Shown: positions 16,608 through 25,926 of the stretch, piece after piece | Position numbering within the stretch: position 1 is the stretch's first letter | Layout: each line of letters starts with the position of its first letter | From: Lachnospiraceae bacterium | GTDB taxonomy: Bacteria; Bacillota; Clostridia; Lachnospirales; Lachnospiraceae | Length of the DNA stretch: 64,000 nucleotides | Assembly (NCBI GenBank): GCA_024680815.1 | Contig: JAILBQ010000077.1 | Span: 1 to 64,000 of the forward strand | Direction of reading: 5' to 3' | Translations under genes and position numbers: made by a program | The notes under the pieces: generated by a model | What the model was told of the DNA's origin: nothing | Databases searched by the model: none | The model's input: the letters and a program-made list of their open reading frames with translations, nothing else

Positions 16608-17657
16608 CTACCCAAACCGCTGTATCAGCCTGTTAAAGACCGCGTTTCTTATACGAATCAGCCGGAACAGAGAGCCTATCCTTCCTTTTTCCACGCAGGA
16701 AAGCAGTAACCGCTCCCACAGGCCCCCTGCCTCCTCCGCCTCCGAGGCAACGGCCGAGCGGTAAGGCTCCCGGAGAGTGAGCTTAAGATACTCTTTTTCC
16801 CGCTCCTCTTCCGGCAGCGGGTTCTTCGGATGCACGAAATAGAGCGAGCAGTATTCTCCGGTAAGTATTTTCCAGTACTTTCTCTTTAACGAGCGGCGGA
16901 AGATCTCTCCCTTGCCGTACTTATCGACAAATTCCCGGTACGCCCCGCAGGTTTTTTCCATTATATCCACGATTTCCGGGTTATAGCGGTGGCTTACCGA
17001 GACCTCGGATATCCTGTAGTGGTAGAGGGGCAGGGGAAGATAGGCAAAGCTTTCGCAGTGCTCCAGGAGATTTAAGTTAAAAACCGTATCCTGACCCTTT
17101 TTAAGCCCGGGAGTGTAGCGCACGGAATTCTCTTCGATGCAGGAGCGGCGTATCAGCTTCCCCCAGGGAGCCCCCACCTCGACGCCGCCGAGCCGCCTGT
17201 CCCCTCCGAGAATCGACAGCTCCAGGGCTTCCCTTTCAAAGAGACCCGGGTCGGGGTTTTTTAATACCCTCTTAAGCTCCCGGTTCGTATAGTTCGTGGA
17301 ATAACCGAAAAAAAGCATGTCCACCGCCTTTTCCTCCATGGCGGACAAGGCCTTCTCACAGCAGTCCCTTTCAAGGTAGTCGTCGGCGTCCAGAAAGAGG
17401 ATATAATTGCCCTCCGCCGCATTTAACCCAGCGTTTCTCGCAACGGAGGTGCCGCCGTTCTTCTGGTGGATCACCTTAAGACGGGCATCCCCGGCCGCGT
17501 ACCTGTCAAGGATCGCCGGGACGGGATCGGAGGAGCCGTCGTCCACGGCTATTATCCGGAGCCTGCGCTCTGTCTGGTTTATCACGCTCTCAAGACAGGC
17601 GGAGAGGTATTCCGGCTTTGTATTATATACCGGAATTATGACGGAAATATGACTCAT
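16608..17657 (-). CDS. GT2-family glycosyltransferase
   Basis: A 349-residue GT-A glycosyltransferase. It starts with ISVIIPVYNTKPEYL, has AVDDGSSD, and carries the metal-binding LDADDYLERD motif near residue 94, then a helical C-terminal part without membrane segments. It is likely a cytoplasmic enzyme adding one sugar of the repeat unit. It overlaps the upstream membrane protein gene by 4 bp (ATGA). Confidence 0.88.
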   Translation of the reverse strand: MSHISVIIPVYNTKPEYLSACLESVINQTERRLRIIAVDDGSSDPVPAILDRYAAGDARLKVIHQKNGGTSVARNAGLNAAEGNYILFLDADDYLERDCCEKALSAMEEKAVDMLFFGYSTNYTNRELKRVLKNPDPGLFEREALELSILGGDRRLGGVEVGAPWGKLIRRSCIEENSVRYTPGLKKGQDTVFNLNLLEHCESFAYLPLPLYHYRISEVSVSHRYNPEIVDIMEKTCGAYREFVDKYGKGEIFRRSLKRKYWKILTGEYCSLYFVHPKNPLPEEEREKEYLKLTLREPYRSAVASEAEEAGGLWERLLLSCVEKGRIGSLFRLIRIRNAVFNRLIQRFG

Positions 17658-19846
17658 CCCTTTTCTCCTCTTTTCCCCAATAAAAGGTAAAGAAGAAAGG
17701 CCGCGGAAGAAAGGAGCGAGATTATAAATGAAACAGGAAAAGAAACAGGCGGGGAATATAAAAGCTCCGCTTCGTATGAGCCCGCCGGCAGGGAAAGACG
17801 GAGCATGCCGCCTTCTCCCTTTGTGCCTGTGAGCGCCCCGCCGTTCTCCCCCTTAACCCGGGCAGAATAAACGGGATAAAAGGTTTTGGGCAAAACCACA
17901 TAGCCCTCTTTCGTACTGTCCACCTTAAAGGAGGCATAAAGGCCCAGGTCCAGGTAGTCCTCAACCTTCACGTCGCTTTCCGGCCCGTCCGGCAGGGCAT
18001 CCTTATCAAAGCCCACCGGAGTATAGTCGGTAAAATAGTGATTATCGACACCGGGATAAAAGGCATAGGCGATATGTTCCGTACCGGTTAAAAACGAATC
18101 CATAAGGAAGATCCCGGTGCACAGGGAAACTATCCCAAGAGCAAGAGAGAGCTTTCTGGCGTATGCCGGAAAGCCTTCTCCGGAGAAAAGGGCGCTTATG
18201 CCGGCAAAAAGGAGGCAGACCTCTCCGGGCTGGAGAAAGCGCAGCGGAAACTGGAATACCCTGATCACCCGCTCCGCCCGGGCAAATTTCAGAAGTGTTC
18301 CCCAGGGGAAGAGAGAGATTGACATAACAACAAGAACCACCCCTGTCCCGGTCAGAAATGCCAGGAATTTCCAGGCTTCGTCCCGCTTTTTTTCCGTGAG
18401 AAGCCTGAAAAGCGCCAGTCCCAGGCAGATAAGCCCCGCCAGCGCCAGGGAAAGATTGTCCTCTCCCGCGATGCCTTTGGCAAGGACGTTTGAGGAATGG
18501 TCGCCGAGCCCCGCGAAGCTCATGAAAAGCTGGGCGGGGATGACCGCGTTTTCCGGGAAATTCGCCGCGGCAAACTTGCCCGTGATGTCTATATCCGCCC
18601 CGTGGTAGTAAAGGAAGGGCACGATAAACCAGAGATTGAGGAAAAGTGTCCAGAGTCCGGATATTATAAAAGGCACAAGGCGGGAGACGGAAAAGAAAAG
18701 GACGAGGGCCAGAAAAGCCAGTCCCGCTGCCATAACCGCGCTGAGCACGTGGGACTCGATAACCCCGGTAAGCCCCAGGGTAAGAAGCCACCAGCGTTTT
18801 CTGTCTCCCAGAAAAACCTCGTAAAGCCCCGCAATCACCAGGGGAAGAAAGACCATGGCCAGAGCCTCTCCCAGCGCGTCCCGGAAATACAGGGCGGAAA
18901 GCCGGTAGGGAAGACAGGCGTAGAGCACCATCGCAAGAGCCGCCCCCTTACGGTTCGCTCCGAGGGAGCGGGCACAGACATAAGCGCTTCCCATGCTTCC
19001 GAGATTGATTAGGAAAAGGAGGGCATGGTACGAAAAGGGAACCGAGGCCCCGAGGAGCCTCAGAAACGCCGGGATATAGAGAAAGAGATCCGGATAGAGG
19101 CAGTCTGTTAAACCCCTGCCGTTAAAAGCTCCGGTAAAAAGGCGCACCGGCACCTGGAGATTGATAAGCTCGTTTTTTATACCTTCAATCCTGGAGATAT
19201 GGTAGGTTATGTCTCCGCCGTAATGGATATAGCCCGTAAACAGGGGATAGTTTATCAGAACCGCAAAACCGGCAAGGGCGAAGCAGAAGAACTTCTCCTC
19301 CGGTCTCTTTTCCCGGAAGGAAGCCCCTGTAAAGGCCCGGGTAAATATGAGCACCAGGAGAATAAGGAACAGGGCAAGCAGAAGGGTATCTGTATAAAAA
19401 AAGCCGCGGGAGGCGTAGAGAACGGCGTGTTTTAAGCTGACCGTGCCGCCCCCGGGACAAAGAAACTCCACGGAAAGACTGTAGAGCTCGGTTTCACCGG
19501 AAAAATCAAGGCGGCTTTCCGTTTCGCCGGCGGGAAGAGTAAACTCGTAAAGTAGCTTTCCTCCGTTAAGAATCCGCACAAGGCTGTCCGTATCCTGTTC
19601 ATGGTCGATCAAAAGCCGGTATGACCCGGCCGGAACATGGAGAAGGGGAATACGGGCTAAAATCTCCCCTTCGGCAAAATCCGAAGAGGTCGTGAGGGTT
19701 ATGACCCCGTCCGAAAGGTCGGCGCCCTCCGGAATATCCGTAAAGTCATAGAGGCCGTAATAGAGCTCGTCGTCAGTCTGAAATTTCAGGAAGGCCGTCA
19801 GGGCGATAAGGAAAATCAGCACTGAAGGCAGGATATATTTCTTCAT
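17654..19846 (-). CDS. Large polytopic membrane protein, GT-C glycosyltransferase-like (paralogue of 10153-12378)
   Basis: A 730-residue protein with an N-terminal membrane segment, an extracytoplasmic strand domain (about 40-150), about eleven to twelve further membrane segments and a C-terminal extracytoplasmic stretch. The loop GGDITYHISRIEGI and the segment YPDLFLYIPAFLRLLG match the same parts of the 10153-12378 protein, so the two are clear paralogues. GT-C enzymes use polyprenyl-phosphate sugars as donors outside the membrane, which would fit the CsbB-like GT2 three genes upstream. No classical Wzy was recognised in the locus, so one of these proteins could also be the polymerase. Function is inferred only. 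Confidence 0.7.
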   Translation of the reverse strand: MKKYILPSVLIFLIALTAFLKFQTDDELYYGLYDFTDIPEGADLSDGVITLTTSSDFAEGEILARIPLLHVPAGSYRLLIDHEQDTDSLVRILNGGKLLYEFTLPAGETESRLDFSGETELYSLSVEFLCPGGGTVSLKHAVLYASRGFFYTDTLLLALFLILLVLIFTRAFTGASFREKRPEEKFFCFALAGFAVLINYPLFTGYIHYGGDITYHISRIEGIKNELINLQVPVRLFTGAFNGRGLTDCLYPDLFLYIPAFLRLLGASVPFSYHALLFLINLGSMGSAYVCARSLGANRKGAALAMVLYACLPYRLSALYFRDALGEALAMVFLPLVIAGLYEVFLGDRKRWWLLTLGLTGVIESHVLSAVMAAGLAFLALVLFFSVSRLVPFIISGLWTLFLNLWFIVPFLYYHGADIDITGKFAAANFPENAVIPAQLFMSFAGLGDHSSNVLAKGIAGEDNLSLALAGLICLGLALFRLLTEKKRDEAWKFLAFLTGTGVVLVVMSISLFPWGTLLKFARAERVIRVFQFPLRFLQPGEVCLLFAGISALFSGEGFPAYARKLSLALGIVSLCTGIFLMDSFLTGTEHIAYAFYPGVDNHYFTDYTPVGFDKDALPDGPESDVKVEDYLDLGLYASFKVDSTKEGYVVLPKTFYPVYSARVKGENGGALTGTKGEGGMLRLSLPAGSYEAELLYSPPVSFPVSFIISLLSSAAFLLYLLLGKRGEKG

Positions 19847-19852
19847 GGCATT

Positions 19853-20869
19853 TTACATGTTCCGATTTGTCTTAAACTTAAGCGAGTCGGAATTGGCCTT
19901 GCGGATAAAGCGCTCGTAGGCAATGCGGAATATCCGGATAAAAACCGCCCCCGGAAGCAGACGGTACATCCCCTTTTCCAGCCGGAAGATCAGGCTCTTT
20001 TTCGGCGCCTGCTTCATATAGTCGTTCCAGGGGGAGATCGCAAGGTACTTGTCAAAAATCTCGTTGTCGGGATGAACGTTGTTTTTATCCCAGGGGAATT
20101 CTCCCATAAACCGGAAGAAATGGTAGATCACCGGAAAATTCAGGGCATGCTTTAACTCCGCCGCGGTATAAAACCCCCGGGCCCCGAAGGTGGAAAAATA
20201 GTCTTTTATCGAAAAGGCCAGATACATCGGTTCTATATTAAAGGCCGGGGAGAGCTTCAGAATTTCCCCTTTAAGCACCACGTTTAAAAGATCCTGATCC
20301 GGAGAAGGATACCAGGCCCTGACGTTTCTTACATGGTTGGCGATTCGCTCGGAACACCGCTCCGAGCGCCACTCCGGCAGGGAAAAAAGGATGACGCCGG
20401 AATTATAATAAAAATCATCCCGGGAAAAGCCCAGCCGTTTTTTGTGCCGCCGCACCAATGAATCCAGGGACATGGCCAGAGGGTGCCCCTCCATTGACAT
20501 CTCCGCAAGCTCGTCCAGCTTTCCGTCCACTATCGTATCCGCGTCGAGGTACAGAAGCCTGTCCACGTCATCATCCAGAATATAGGTTAAAAACAGGCGC
20601 ATATTAGCGGCATACGACCCCCGGTAGGCCGGCATTTTAAGCTTCTTCATCATGGAGATAAGAGAGCGGGTGTCGATAAAGGCCAGCTTCCTGTTATAGC
20701 GCGCCGCAAGGATCCTGAATCGCTGCATGGAGCGGTCCGAAAGCTCTTCCCCCAGGATGAAGATCCTGATCTCGTCAAAATGCAGGTTGTTCTCCAGCAG
20801 CGAGGTCAGGGATACTCCCGCGTAGGGCGCATACTTTTCGTTAAACTGATACAGAACGTCAAGCTTCAT
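19853..20869 (-). CDS. GT8-family glycosyltransferase
   Basis: A 338-residue protein of the LgtC/GspA type. It starts MKLDVLYQFNEKYAPYAGVSL, has the DxD-type metal site LYLDADT (106-112), then NSGVILF in the middle and H-F (IYHFFRFMGEFPW) towards the end, all typical of GT8 retaining glucosyl/galactosyl transferases. It overlaps the upstream GT2 gene by 11 bp and precedes the GT-C-like gene by six bases. Confidence 0.9.
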   Translation of the reverse strand: MKLDVLYQFNEKYAPYAGVSLTSLLENNLHFDEIRIFILGEELSDRSMQRFRILAARYNRKLAFIDTRSLISMMKKLKMPAYRGSYAANMRLFLTYILDDDVDRLLYLDADTIVDGKLDELAEMSMEGHPLAMSLDSLVRRHKKRLGFSRDDFYYNSGVILFSLPEWRSERCSERIANHVRNVRAWYPSPDQDLLNVVLKGEILKLSPAFNIEPMYLAFSIKDYFSTFGARGFYTAAELKHALNFPVIYHFFRFMGEFPWDKNNVHPDNEIFDKYLAISPWNDYMKQAPKKSLIFRLEKGMYRLLPGAVFIRIFRIAYERFIRKANSDSLKFKTNRNM

Positions 20870-21851
20870 CTTCGCCTTTGTCTTTGTCCTTATCTTTGTC
20901 GTCTTCGTCGAAATTTATCCGCTTCTCCTCCACCACCAGCGGACGATGAATAATTCTTGTGTTTATATTCAGGATATATTCCCCCATAAGGCCTATAAAG
21001 AAGAGCTGGAGCGAGCCGATAAGGAATACGCCGATAACCATAGGGGCGTAGCCCGCGGTAAACTCGTGCCAGTGTATCAGCTTCATTATAAGGTATACCA
21101 CGGCCACGATGAAGCTTAAGGCCGCGGAGGAAAAGCCTATCCAGGTGGCCAGGCGCAGCCCGACCTTCGTGTAGGAGGTGATGGAAAGCATGGCGGCGTC
21201 GTAGAGGGAGATAAAGTTGTTATGGGTCTTCCCCGCCCTGCGTTTCGCCTGCTCGAAGGGGATTTCCTTTCTTTTGAAGTTATATTCCGCAACTATTCCG
21301 CGAAGGAAAGGGATGGGATCGTCCAGCTCTTTAAGGAGATTAATAAATGAGCGGTCATAGAGCCCGGTGCCGGTAAAATTTTCGATCATTTTCACCGAAG
21401 ACATGTTGCGGATAAGCTTGTAATAACACTTCCGGAGAAAATAAATCAGACCGTTTTCCCGGCTGGAGGTCTTGATGGCGCTGACTATCATGTAGCCCGC
21501 TTCCCATTCCTTCACGAAGCGCGGTATGAGCTCCGGAGGATCCTGAAAATCGCAGCTCATGGAAATCGTGCAGTCCCCGCTTGTCTGGCACATGCCGTAA
21601 AAAGGGGAATTAAACTGCCCGAAATTCGTCACGTTCAGGATGGCCTTGATCTTTTTATTGCGGCCGCAGATTTCCATAAGCTTTTCGCGGGTGCCGTCCT
21701 CGGAATGGTTGTCGATGAAAAGAAGCTCGTAATCATACGCCGGCAGCTCGTTTTCCATTATCGACACCACGGCTTCGCTCATGGGCACCACATTTTCCAC
21801 CTCGTTATAGCAGGGGATCATGATGCTGATTTTTTTTCGCCCGTCCTTCAA
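20859..21851 (-). CDS. CsbB/ArnC/GtrB-type GT2 (polyprenyl-phosphate glycosyltransferase)
   Basis: A 330-residue protein: GT-A domain with SIMIPCYNEVENV (9-21), LLFIDNHSEDGT and MSCDFQDPPELI (DxD equivalent), then two membrane segments near 240-262 and 275-300. This arrangement is that of enzymes making undecaprenyl-phosphate-linked single sugars for extracytoplasmic glycosylation. The C-terminal tail is a run of Asp/Lys pairs (DEDDKDKDKDKGEDEA) encoded by an imperfect hexamer repeat that overlaps the start of the next gene. It overlaps the TPP-enzyme gene by 4 bp. With the YfhO-type gene at 29173 it resembles the CsbB-YfhO pair of B. subtilis lipoteichoic acid glycosylation. Confidence 0.88.
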   Translation of the reverse strand: MKDGRKKISIMIPCYNEVENVVPMSEAVVSIMENELPAYDYELLFIDNHSEDGTREKLMEICGRNKKIKAILNVTNFGQFNSPFYGMCQTSGDCTISMSCDFQDPPELIPRFVKEWEAGYMIVSAIKTSSRENGLIYFLRKCYYKLIRNMSSVKMIENFTGTGLYDRSFINLLKELDDPIPFLRGIVAEYNFKRKEIPFEQAKRRAGKTHNNFISLYDAAMLSITSYTKVGLRLATWIGFSSAALSFIVAVVYLIMKLIHWHEFTAGYAPMVIGVFLIGSLQLFFIGLMGEYILNINTRIIHRPLVVEEKRINFDEDDKDKDKDKGEDEA

Positions 21852-23656
21852 AACGAGAAGGCCTCCTTCTTCACTGCTTCATATTCCTCTCTGGGGAGGA
21901 AGGGATACATGTCGTCGAGAGTAGGGGATTCAAGGCTTCCGTCCTCTAAGAGCCTCGACTTAAGCTTCGGTTCAAAATCCTGGGTATCGTCCACGATGAC
22001 CTCGGTAAGCACCGGTCCTTCAATGGAATAAGCCTCGGCTATTTTTTCCTCCAGCTTCGTCAGGGAATCGATCTTTAAATATTTAAAGGAAAAGGCCTCC
22101 GCAAGCTTTTTAAAGTCGGGGAAGCTCACTCCCGTATCCGGGGAAACCCCGACGAGGGGAGGCTTGAAAAGGTTCTGCTGGGTCTGGCGGATGGAGTGGT
22201 AGCCGTTGTTGTTTATCAGGAACGTCTTTATATTCATATGGTGATGGGCAGCCACCTGAAGCTCCTGGAGATTCATCATAAGGCTCCCGTCCCCGTCGAT
22301 ACAGGTTATTCTCCGTTCATTGCCCAGGGCGACGGAGGCGCCTATGGCTGCCGGAAAAGCGTAGCCCATCGGGCAGGAGCCGGAATTTGTATACATCCTT
22401 TCGCCCTTTTTCCCTTCAAAGGCCTGGAAGGTCACAACGCAGGCCGCGCCGTTGCCGCAGACTATAACGTCCTTGTCCCCGAGGAAGTCCGAAAGCTTTT
22501 TCGTGAATACGTACTGGCTTAAGGGTTTCTTCTTTTTTTCGTACTCGTCAAGGCAGGCCGGATAGCGTTTATGAATATCCCGGCACCATTTCAGCCATTC
22601 CGAATGGTCGCCCACCTCCTCCTTCACGCAGTGGGAAAGGGAACGGCAGACATCCTTTACATCCGCGTGTATTGCTATATCAGGCCGGACGGTGGGTTTG
22701 CGCATTTCGTTTTCGTCTATATCCACCACGATTTTGAAGGCGTTTTTCGCAAAATCGAGGGGGGCGTAGCCCACCATGCGTATATTCATCCTGCACCCTA
22801 AGGAAATCAGAAGATCCGCGCTCTGGAGGATAAAATTGGCACCCCTCGTTCCCACGGTACCGGGCATTCCCGCATAGTAGGGGTTGCTCTCCCAGAGAAG
22901 GTCGGTGGCGTTCCAGGCGCAGAGCACCGGGAGCTTAAGGGCATCCGTGCAGTCCAGAAAATCCTTATAGGCCTCTCCGGAACGGATTCCGCTTCCCGCA
23001 AGGATCACGGGACGGCGGGCATGGGAAATCCTCTCCAGAAGAATGTCCGTGTAGGATCTGTCATAAACCGGATTTTCCCTTCTGCCCGAGTTTTCACTTT
23101 TAAAGCCCGTCAGATCCTCCGTATAAATGAAGGAAGCCTGAATGTCCAGAGGAACGTCGATCCACACCGGACCCTTCCTGCCGTTAAGCGCCATGAACCA
23201 GGCATATTCGAGCTGGTAGCGGATTTCGTTGGGATTGTTTATACGTACCGCGAGCTTCGTCATCGGGGCAGCGCTCTCGACTATGTCATATTCCTGATCC
23301 CCGAGCTGGCGGAGAGGGGCGGGGCAGGCGTGAATGCTGGTCTCCCTCTTAACCTGGCCGGAAAGGACAAACATGGGAATGGAATCCACGTAGGCACCGT
23401 AAACTCCGGTCAGGGCGTTGATGCCTCCGGGGCCGGTGGTCACGCAGACCGCCGCGACCCGGCCCGTAAGCCTGGCATAGCTTTCCGCCGCCATGCTCGA
23501 GCCCTGCTCGTGGTGATTATAGATGCATTTAAGCTGTCTGTGGTGGCCGAAGGAGTCGTTGAAATGCATGGCGCCGCCTCCGGTCACGGTGAAGATGTGC
23601 TCCACCCCGTGCTCCACAAGAAACTCCGCTATATAATCCGTAACCTTGATGCGCAT
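21848..23656 (-). CDS. Thiamine-diphosphate-dependent enzyme, acetolactate synthase/YerE-like
   Basis: A 602-residue enzyme of the acetohydroxyacid synthase superfamily. The catalytic Glu50 (NHHEQGSS) that activates ThDP and the C-terminal ThDP-binding motif from GDG (455-457) to NNN (482-484) are both present. It is not the ilvB of amino acid synthesis: it lies in an operon with rfbF-rfbG-rfbH, an aldolase, a phosphatase and glycosyltransferases. In Yersinia, YerE of this superfamily transfers an acetyl unit from pyruvate to C4 of CDP-4-keto-3,6-dideoxyglucose, the product expected from RfbFGH plus a reductase. A comparable acyl transfer is my inference. AAGGAGG precedes the ATG; the gap to the HAD gene is 19 bp. 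Confidence 0.88.
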   Translation of the reverse strand: MRIKVTDYIAEFLVEHGVEHIFTVTGGGAMHFNDSFGHHRQLKCIYNHHEQGSSMAAESYARLTGRVAAVCVTTGPGGINALTGVYGAYVDSIPMFVLSGQVKRETSIHACPAPLRQLGDQEYDIVESAAPMTKLAVRINNPNEIRYQLEYAWFMALNGRKGPVWIDVPLDIQASFIYTEDLTGFKSENSGRRENPVYDRSYTDILLERISHARRPVILAGSGIRSGEAYKDFLDCTDALKLPVLCAWNATDLLWESNPYYAGMPGTVGTRGANFILQSADLLISLGCRMNIRMVGYAPLDFAKNAFKIVVDIDENEMRKPTVRPDIAIHADVKDVCRSLSHCVKEEVGDHSEWLKWCRDIHKRYPACLDEYEKKKKPLSQYVFTKKLSDFLGDKDVIVCGNGAACVVTFQAFEGKKGERMYTNSGSCPMGYAFPAAIGASVALGNERRITCIDGDGSLMMNLQELQVAAHHHMNIKTFLINNNGYHSIRQTQQNLFKPPLVGVSPDTGVSFPDFKKLAEAFSFKYLKIDSLTKLEEKIAEAYSIEGPVLTEVIVDDTQDFEPKLKSRLLEDGSLESPTLDDMYPFLPREEYEAVKKEAFSF

Positions 23657-23675
23657 ATTTCCTCCTTCTTTATTC

Positions 23676-24338
23676 TTAAAAGAATCTCAGGATTTCCTCC
23701 GGACTCCTGGCCATTCCTATGGCTCCGGCGTAGTTCATGACCTCTGTCTCTTCCCGGAAGCCGAAGCCGTAGGACACTCCCAGGAAGGATGTGCCGATGC
23801 CTACCGCCCCTTCCGCGTCGAAGGCCGTGTCTCCGATCATCACCGCCCTTCTTTTGTCGGTGCAGCCGAAATCCTCCAGGCACATGTTTATGATTTCAGG
23901 CTTTTTTATGGCGGAGGCGCTGTCCGTCCCGTGGATGGAATCCGCCAGAGCGTCCACACCGAAGGCGGAGCAGATTTTCTTTGCCATGGATTCCAGCTTG
24001 TAGGTCGCCACTCCGATTTTTACTCCCTTATCCTTCAGCTCCGACAGGGTTTCCAGCATCCCTTCATAAGGATAAGCGTCGCAGAGATATTTTTCCTTTT
24101 CGTAACGGCTCCTGAATTTCCGGGCTAGCTCCATACCCTGTTCATTCGTCAGGGAATAGACTCTGGCGAAGGTCTGGTTTATCGGAGGGCCGATGAACTG
24201 ATCGTACTCCTCCTCCTTAAGCTCCCTCATGCCCAGTTCCGAAACCGTGTCCTTAATGGCGGCCACAATCCCCGGCTTCGTGTAAAAAAGGGTGCCGTCC
24301 ACATCAAATATTGCAATGTCGTATTCTCTTTCACTCAT
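23676..24338 (-). CDS. HAD-superfamily phosphatase (phosphoglycolate phosphatase-like)
   Basis: A 220-residue HAD hydrolase: motif I DVDGTLFYT (Asp12, Asp14), motif II VATYK, motif III with Lys in KKPEI and motif IV MIGDTAFDAEGA, plus an alpha-helical type 1 cap. This is the Gph/PGP subfamily acting on small phosphate esters. It overlaps the aldolase gene by 8 bp and precedes the TPP-enzyme gene, so it probably dephosphorylates an intermediate of the same sugar pathway. The exact substrate is not visible. Confidence 0.88.
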   Translation of the reverse strand: MSEREYDIAIFDVDGTLFYTKPGIVAAIKDTVSELGMRELKEEEYDQFIGPPINQTFARVYSLTNEQGMELARKFRSRYEKEKYLCDAYPYEGMLETLSELKDKGVKIGVATYKLESMAKKICSAFGVDALADSIHGTDSASAIKKPEIINMCLEDFGCTDKRRAVMIGDTAFDAEGAVGIGTSFLGVSYGFGFREETEVMNYAGAIGMARSPEEILRFF

Positions 24339-25926
24339 AGGCAGACTCCGTAAGAAATACTATCTCCATCTCCTTTTTCATTTCTCCGATCACGCCCTTT
24401 GTATAGTCGTTGAGCCTTACGGCGTAGTCCTTTATAAATTCATATTCCATGCCCGAGAAGGCGTAGTTTTTTCCTCTCTCGGAGGTATAACCGTCAAAGC
24501 CCGCGAGCACCGTCTTTTTCACCTCAAGAGACTTAAGAAGGCGCAGAAGCATGGGCAGTGAATTATCGGGGATTTCAAAGGAGGGGTCAATCAGAGATGC
24601 ATAGTCCAGGCAGAAATCAAAATCTCCGTGGGCGCTTGTGACATTGGAGGTGGCAATAACCCTGAAGGAACCCTCATCCTCCGGAAGGGAACCGGAGAGC
24701 TGCATATATCTCTTTGAATTGCTTAAAAAGAGAAAATCAAGAGGGAAGCCCTCCGGCACAAAATTAATGGCTATGGTAAGGGGTGCGGTTTCCTTTATAT
24801 ATGCGGCGATCTTTTTATAAGAGCCGGCAATGGATTTTCCGGGGCCCAGAAGCAGAAGCTCTCTTCCGGAAAAGGCCTCCTTAAGCTCCCGTCTTGCCGC
24901 GGTATCGTTTATGTCATTTTTCTGATACTCAAGATAGAGCTCCTCAATATACTCCTCGTGGTAGGTAAGACGCTTGTCTTCGTCAATCAGCTTTAAAATC
25001 TCGTTTACACCCCTGACCGACAGGGTCTTTTTCTTCAGGAGATATTGGGGATATTTGGGATGGCAGTCATTGGAGGCGCAGAGGAAATACTGCATCTGGT
25101 AGCCCCAGGGGGACTGTTCGTAGATTTTAAGGATTCCGGTGTCGATCATTTCAAGAATCTGGCTTGTATCATATTTTTTCCCGAGATTCTCATCGGCGTA
25201 CATCGTCAAAAGCTCCAGGGGACAGTTCCCGGCGCTCTTCCCCATTCCGTAGGCCGAGCCGTCTATAAGGAGATGCCTTTTTGTGTCATATTCCACCAGG
25301 GCAATGGAATTGGAATAGGCCAGCTGGAAATTGTTGTGGGCGTGGTACCCCAGAAGGATTTCAGGATTTAAGCGCTCGTCTATCAGAGTAAAATAGTGCA
25401 TGAGGTTGCTCCGGTCCAGAAGCCCGTAAGTGTCCACGATGGACATGGCAAAGGGGTTAAGGGCATTGACCCGCTCCACAAGATCCAGAAGCTCCTCATC
25501 GGAATAGCCCGTAATCGAGACCGGCTGAACAAATACCATATAGCCCTTTTTCTTAAGCTCAGCGCAGAATTCAAGGGCTTCAAAGCGGGTCTTCTTTTTC
25601 ACCATGACCCGTATGCCGTCCAGAACGGAAGCTTCCGCTTCCGAAAGGGCCTCAAGCGGACAGGTGCCGTAGTCTATCATCCCGAAAATCTTTGAGCTTC
25701 CGTGGGAAAGCCCCGCGAATATCCGGTCCATCCCCGCCGAATCAGGGGTTATGGTGCGGTCAATATCAAAAGGCTCCCGTTCGTCCAGAAACCCCACCTC
25801 GATATAGTCGATCCCGGCGGAAACCGCTCTCTCAAAGAGATTGACGATCGTGCCGTGACCGAAATTCCATTCGTTGACAAAGCCGCCGTCCCGCAGCGTA
25901 CAGTCTAAAAGAGATACCTCTTTCAT
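24331..25926 (-). CDS. DRE-TIM metallolyase (4-hydroxy-2-oxovalerate aldolase-like) with extra C-terminal domain
   Basis: A 531-residue protein. Residues 1 to about 270 form an HMG-CoA lyase/DmpG-like TIM barrel: LLDCTLRDGG (6-15, with Arg12 and metal ligand Asp13), GYHAHNNF (193-200, metal ligands His195 and His197) and GMGKSAGNCPLE (227-238). Enzymes of this class cleave or form carbon-carbon bonds next to a keto acid. Residues about 350-531 are a separate domain with LLLLGPGKSI (357-366), Rossmann-like, which I cannot name. The ATG at 25926 is chosen because it gives the TGATG stop/start overlap with rfbH and correct spacing from GGAGG. Such aldolase genes accompany rfbFGH and a TPP enzyme in some surface-polysaccharide loci; the reaction is not known to me. 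Confidence 0.82.
   Translation of the reverse strand: MKEVSLLDCTLRDGGFVNEWNFGHGTIVNLFERAVSAGIDYIEVGFLDEREPFDIDRTITPDSAGMDRIFAGLSHGSSKIFGMIDYGTCPLEALSEAEASVLDGIRVMVKKKTRFEALEFCAELKKKGYMVFVQPVSITGYSDEELLDLVERVNALNPFAMSIVDTYGLLDRSNLMHYFTLIDERLNPEILLGYHAHNNFQLAYSNSIALVEYDTKRHLLIDGSAYGMGKSAGNCPLELLTMYADENLGKKYDTSQILEMIDTGILKIYEQSPWGYQMQYFLCASNDCHPKYPQYLLKKKTLSVRGVNEILKLIDEDKRLTYHEEYIEELYLEYQKNDINDTAARRELKEAFSGRELLLLGPGKSIAGSYKKIAAYIKETAPLTIAINFVPEGFPLDFLFLSNSKRYMQLSGSLPEDEGSFRVIATSNVTSAHGDFDFCLDYASLIDPSFEIPDNSLPMLLRLLKSLEVKKTVLAGFDGYTSERGKNYAFSGMEYEFIKDYAVRLNDYTKGVIGEMKKEMEIVFLTESAYE

Noticed and set aside
21848-23656. Annotation as ilvB for branched-chain amino acid synthesis
   Set aside because: No ilvN, ilvC or ilvD nearby; the gene is embedded in a nucleotide-sugar and glycosyltransferase operon.
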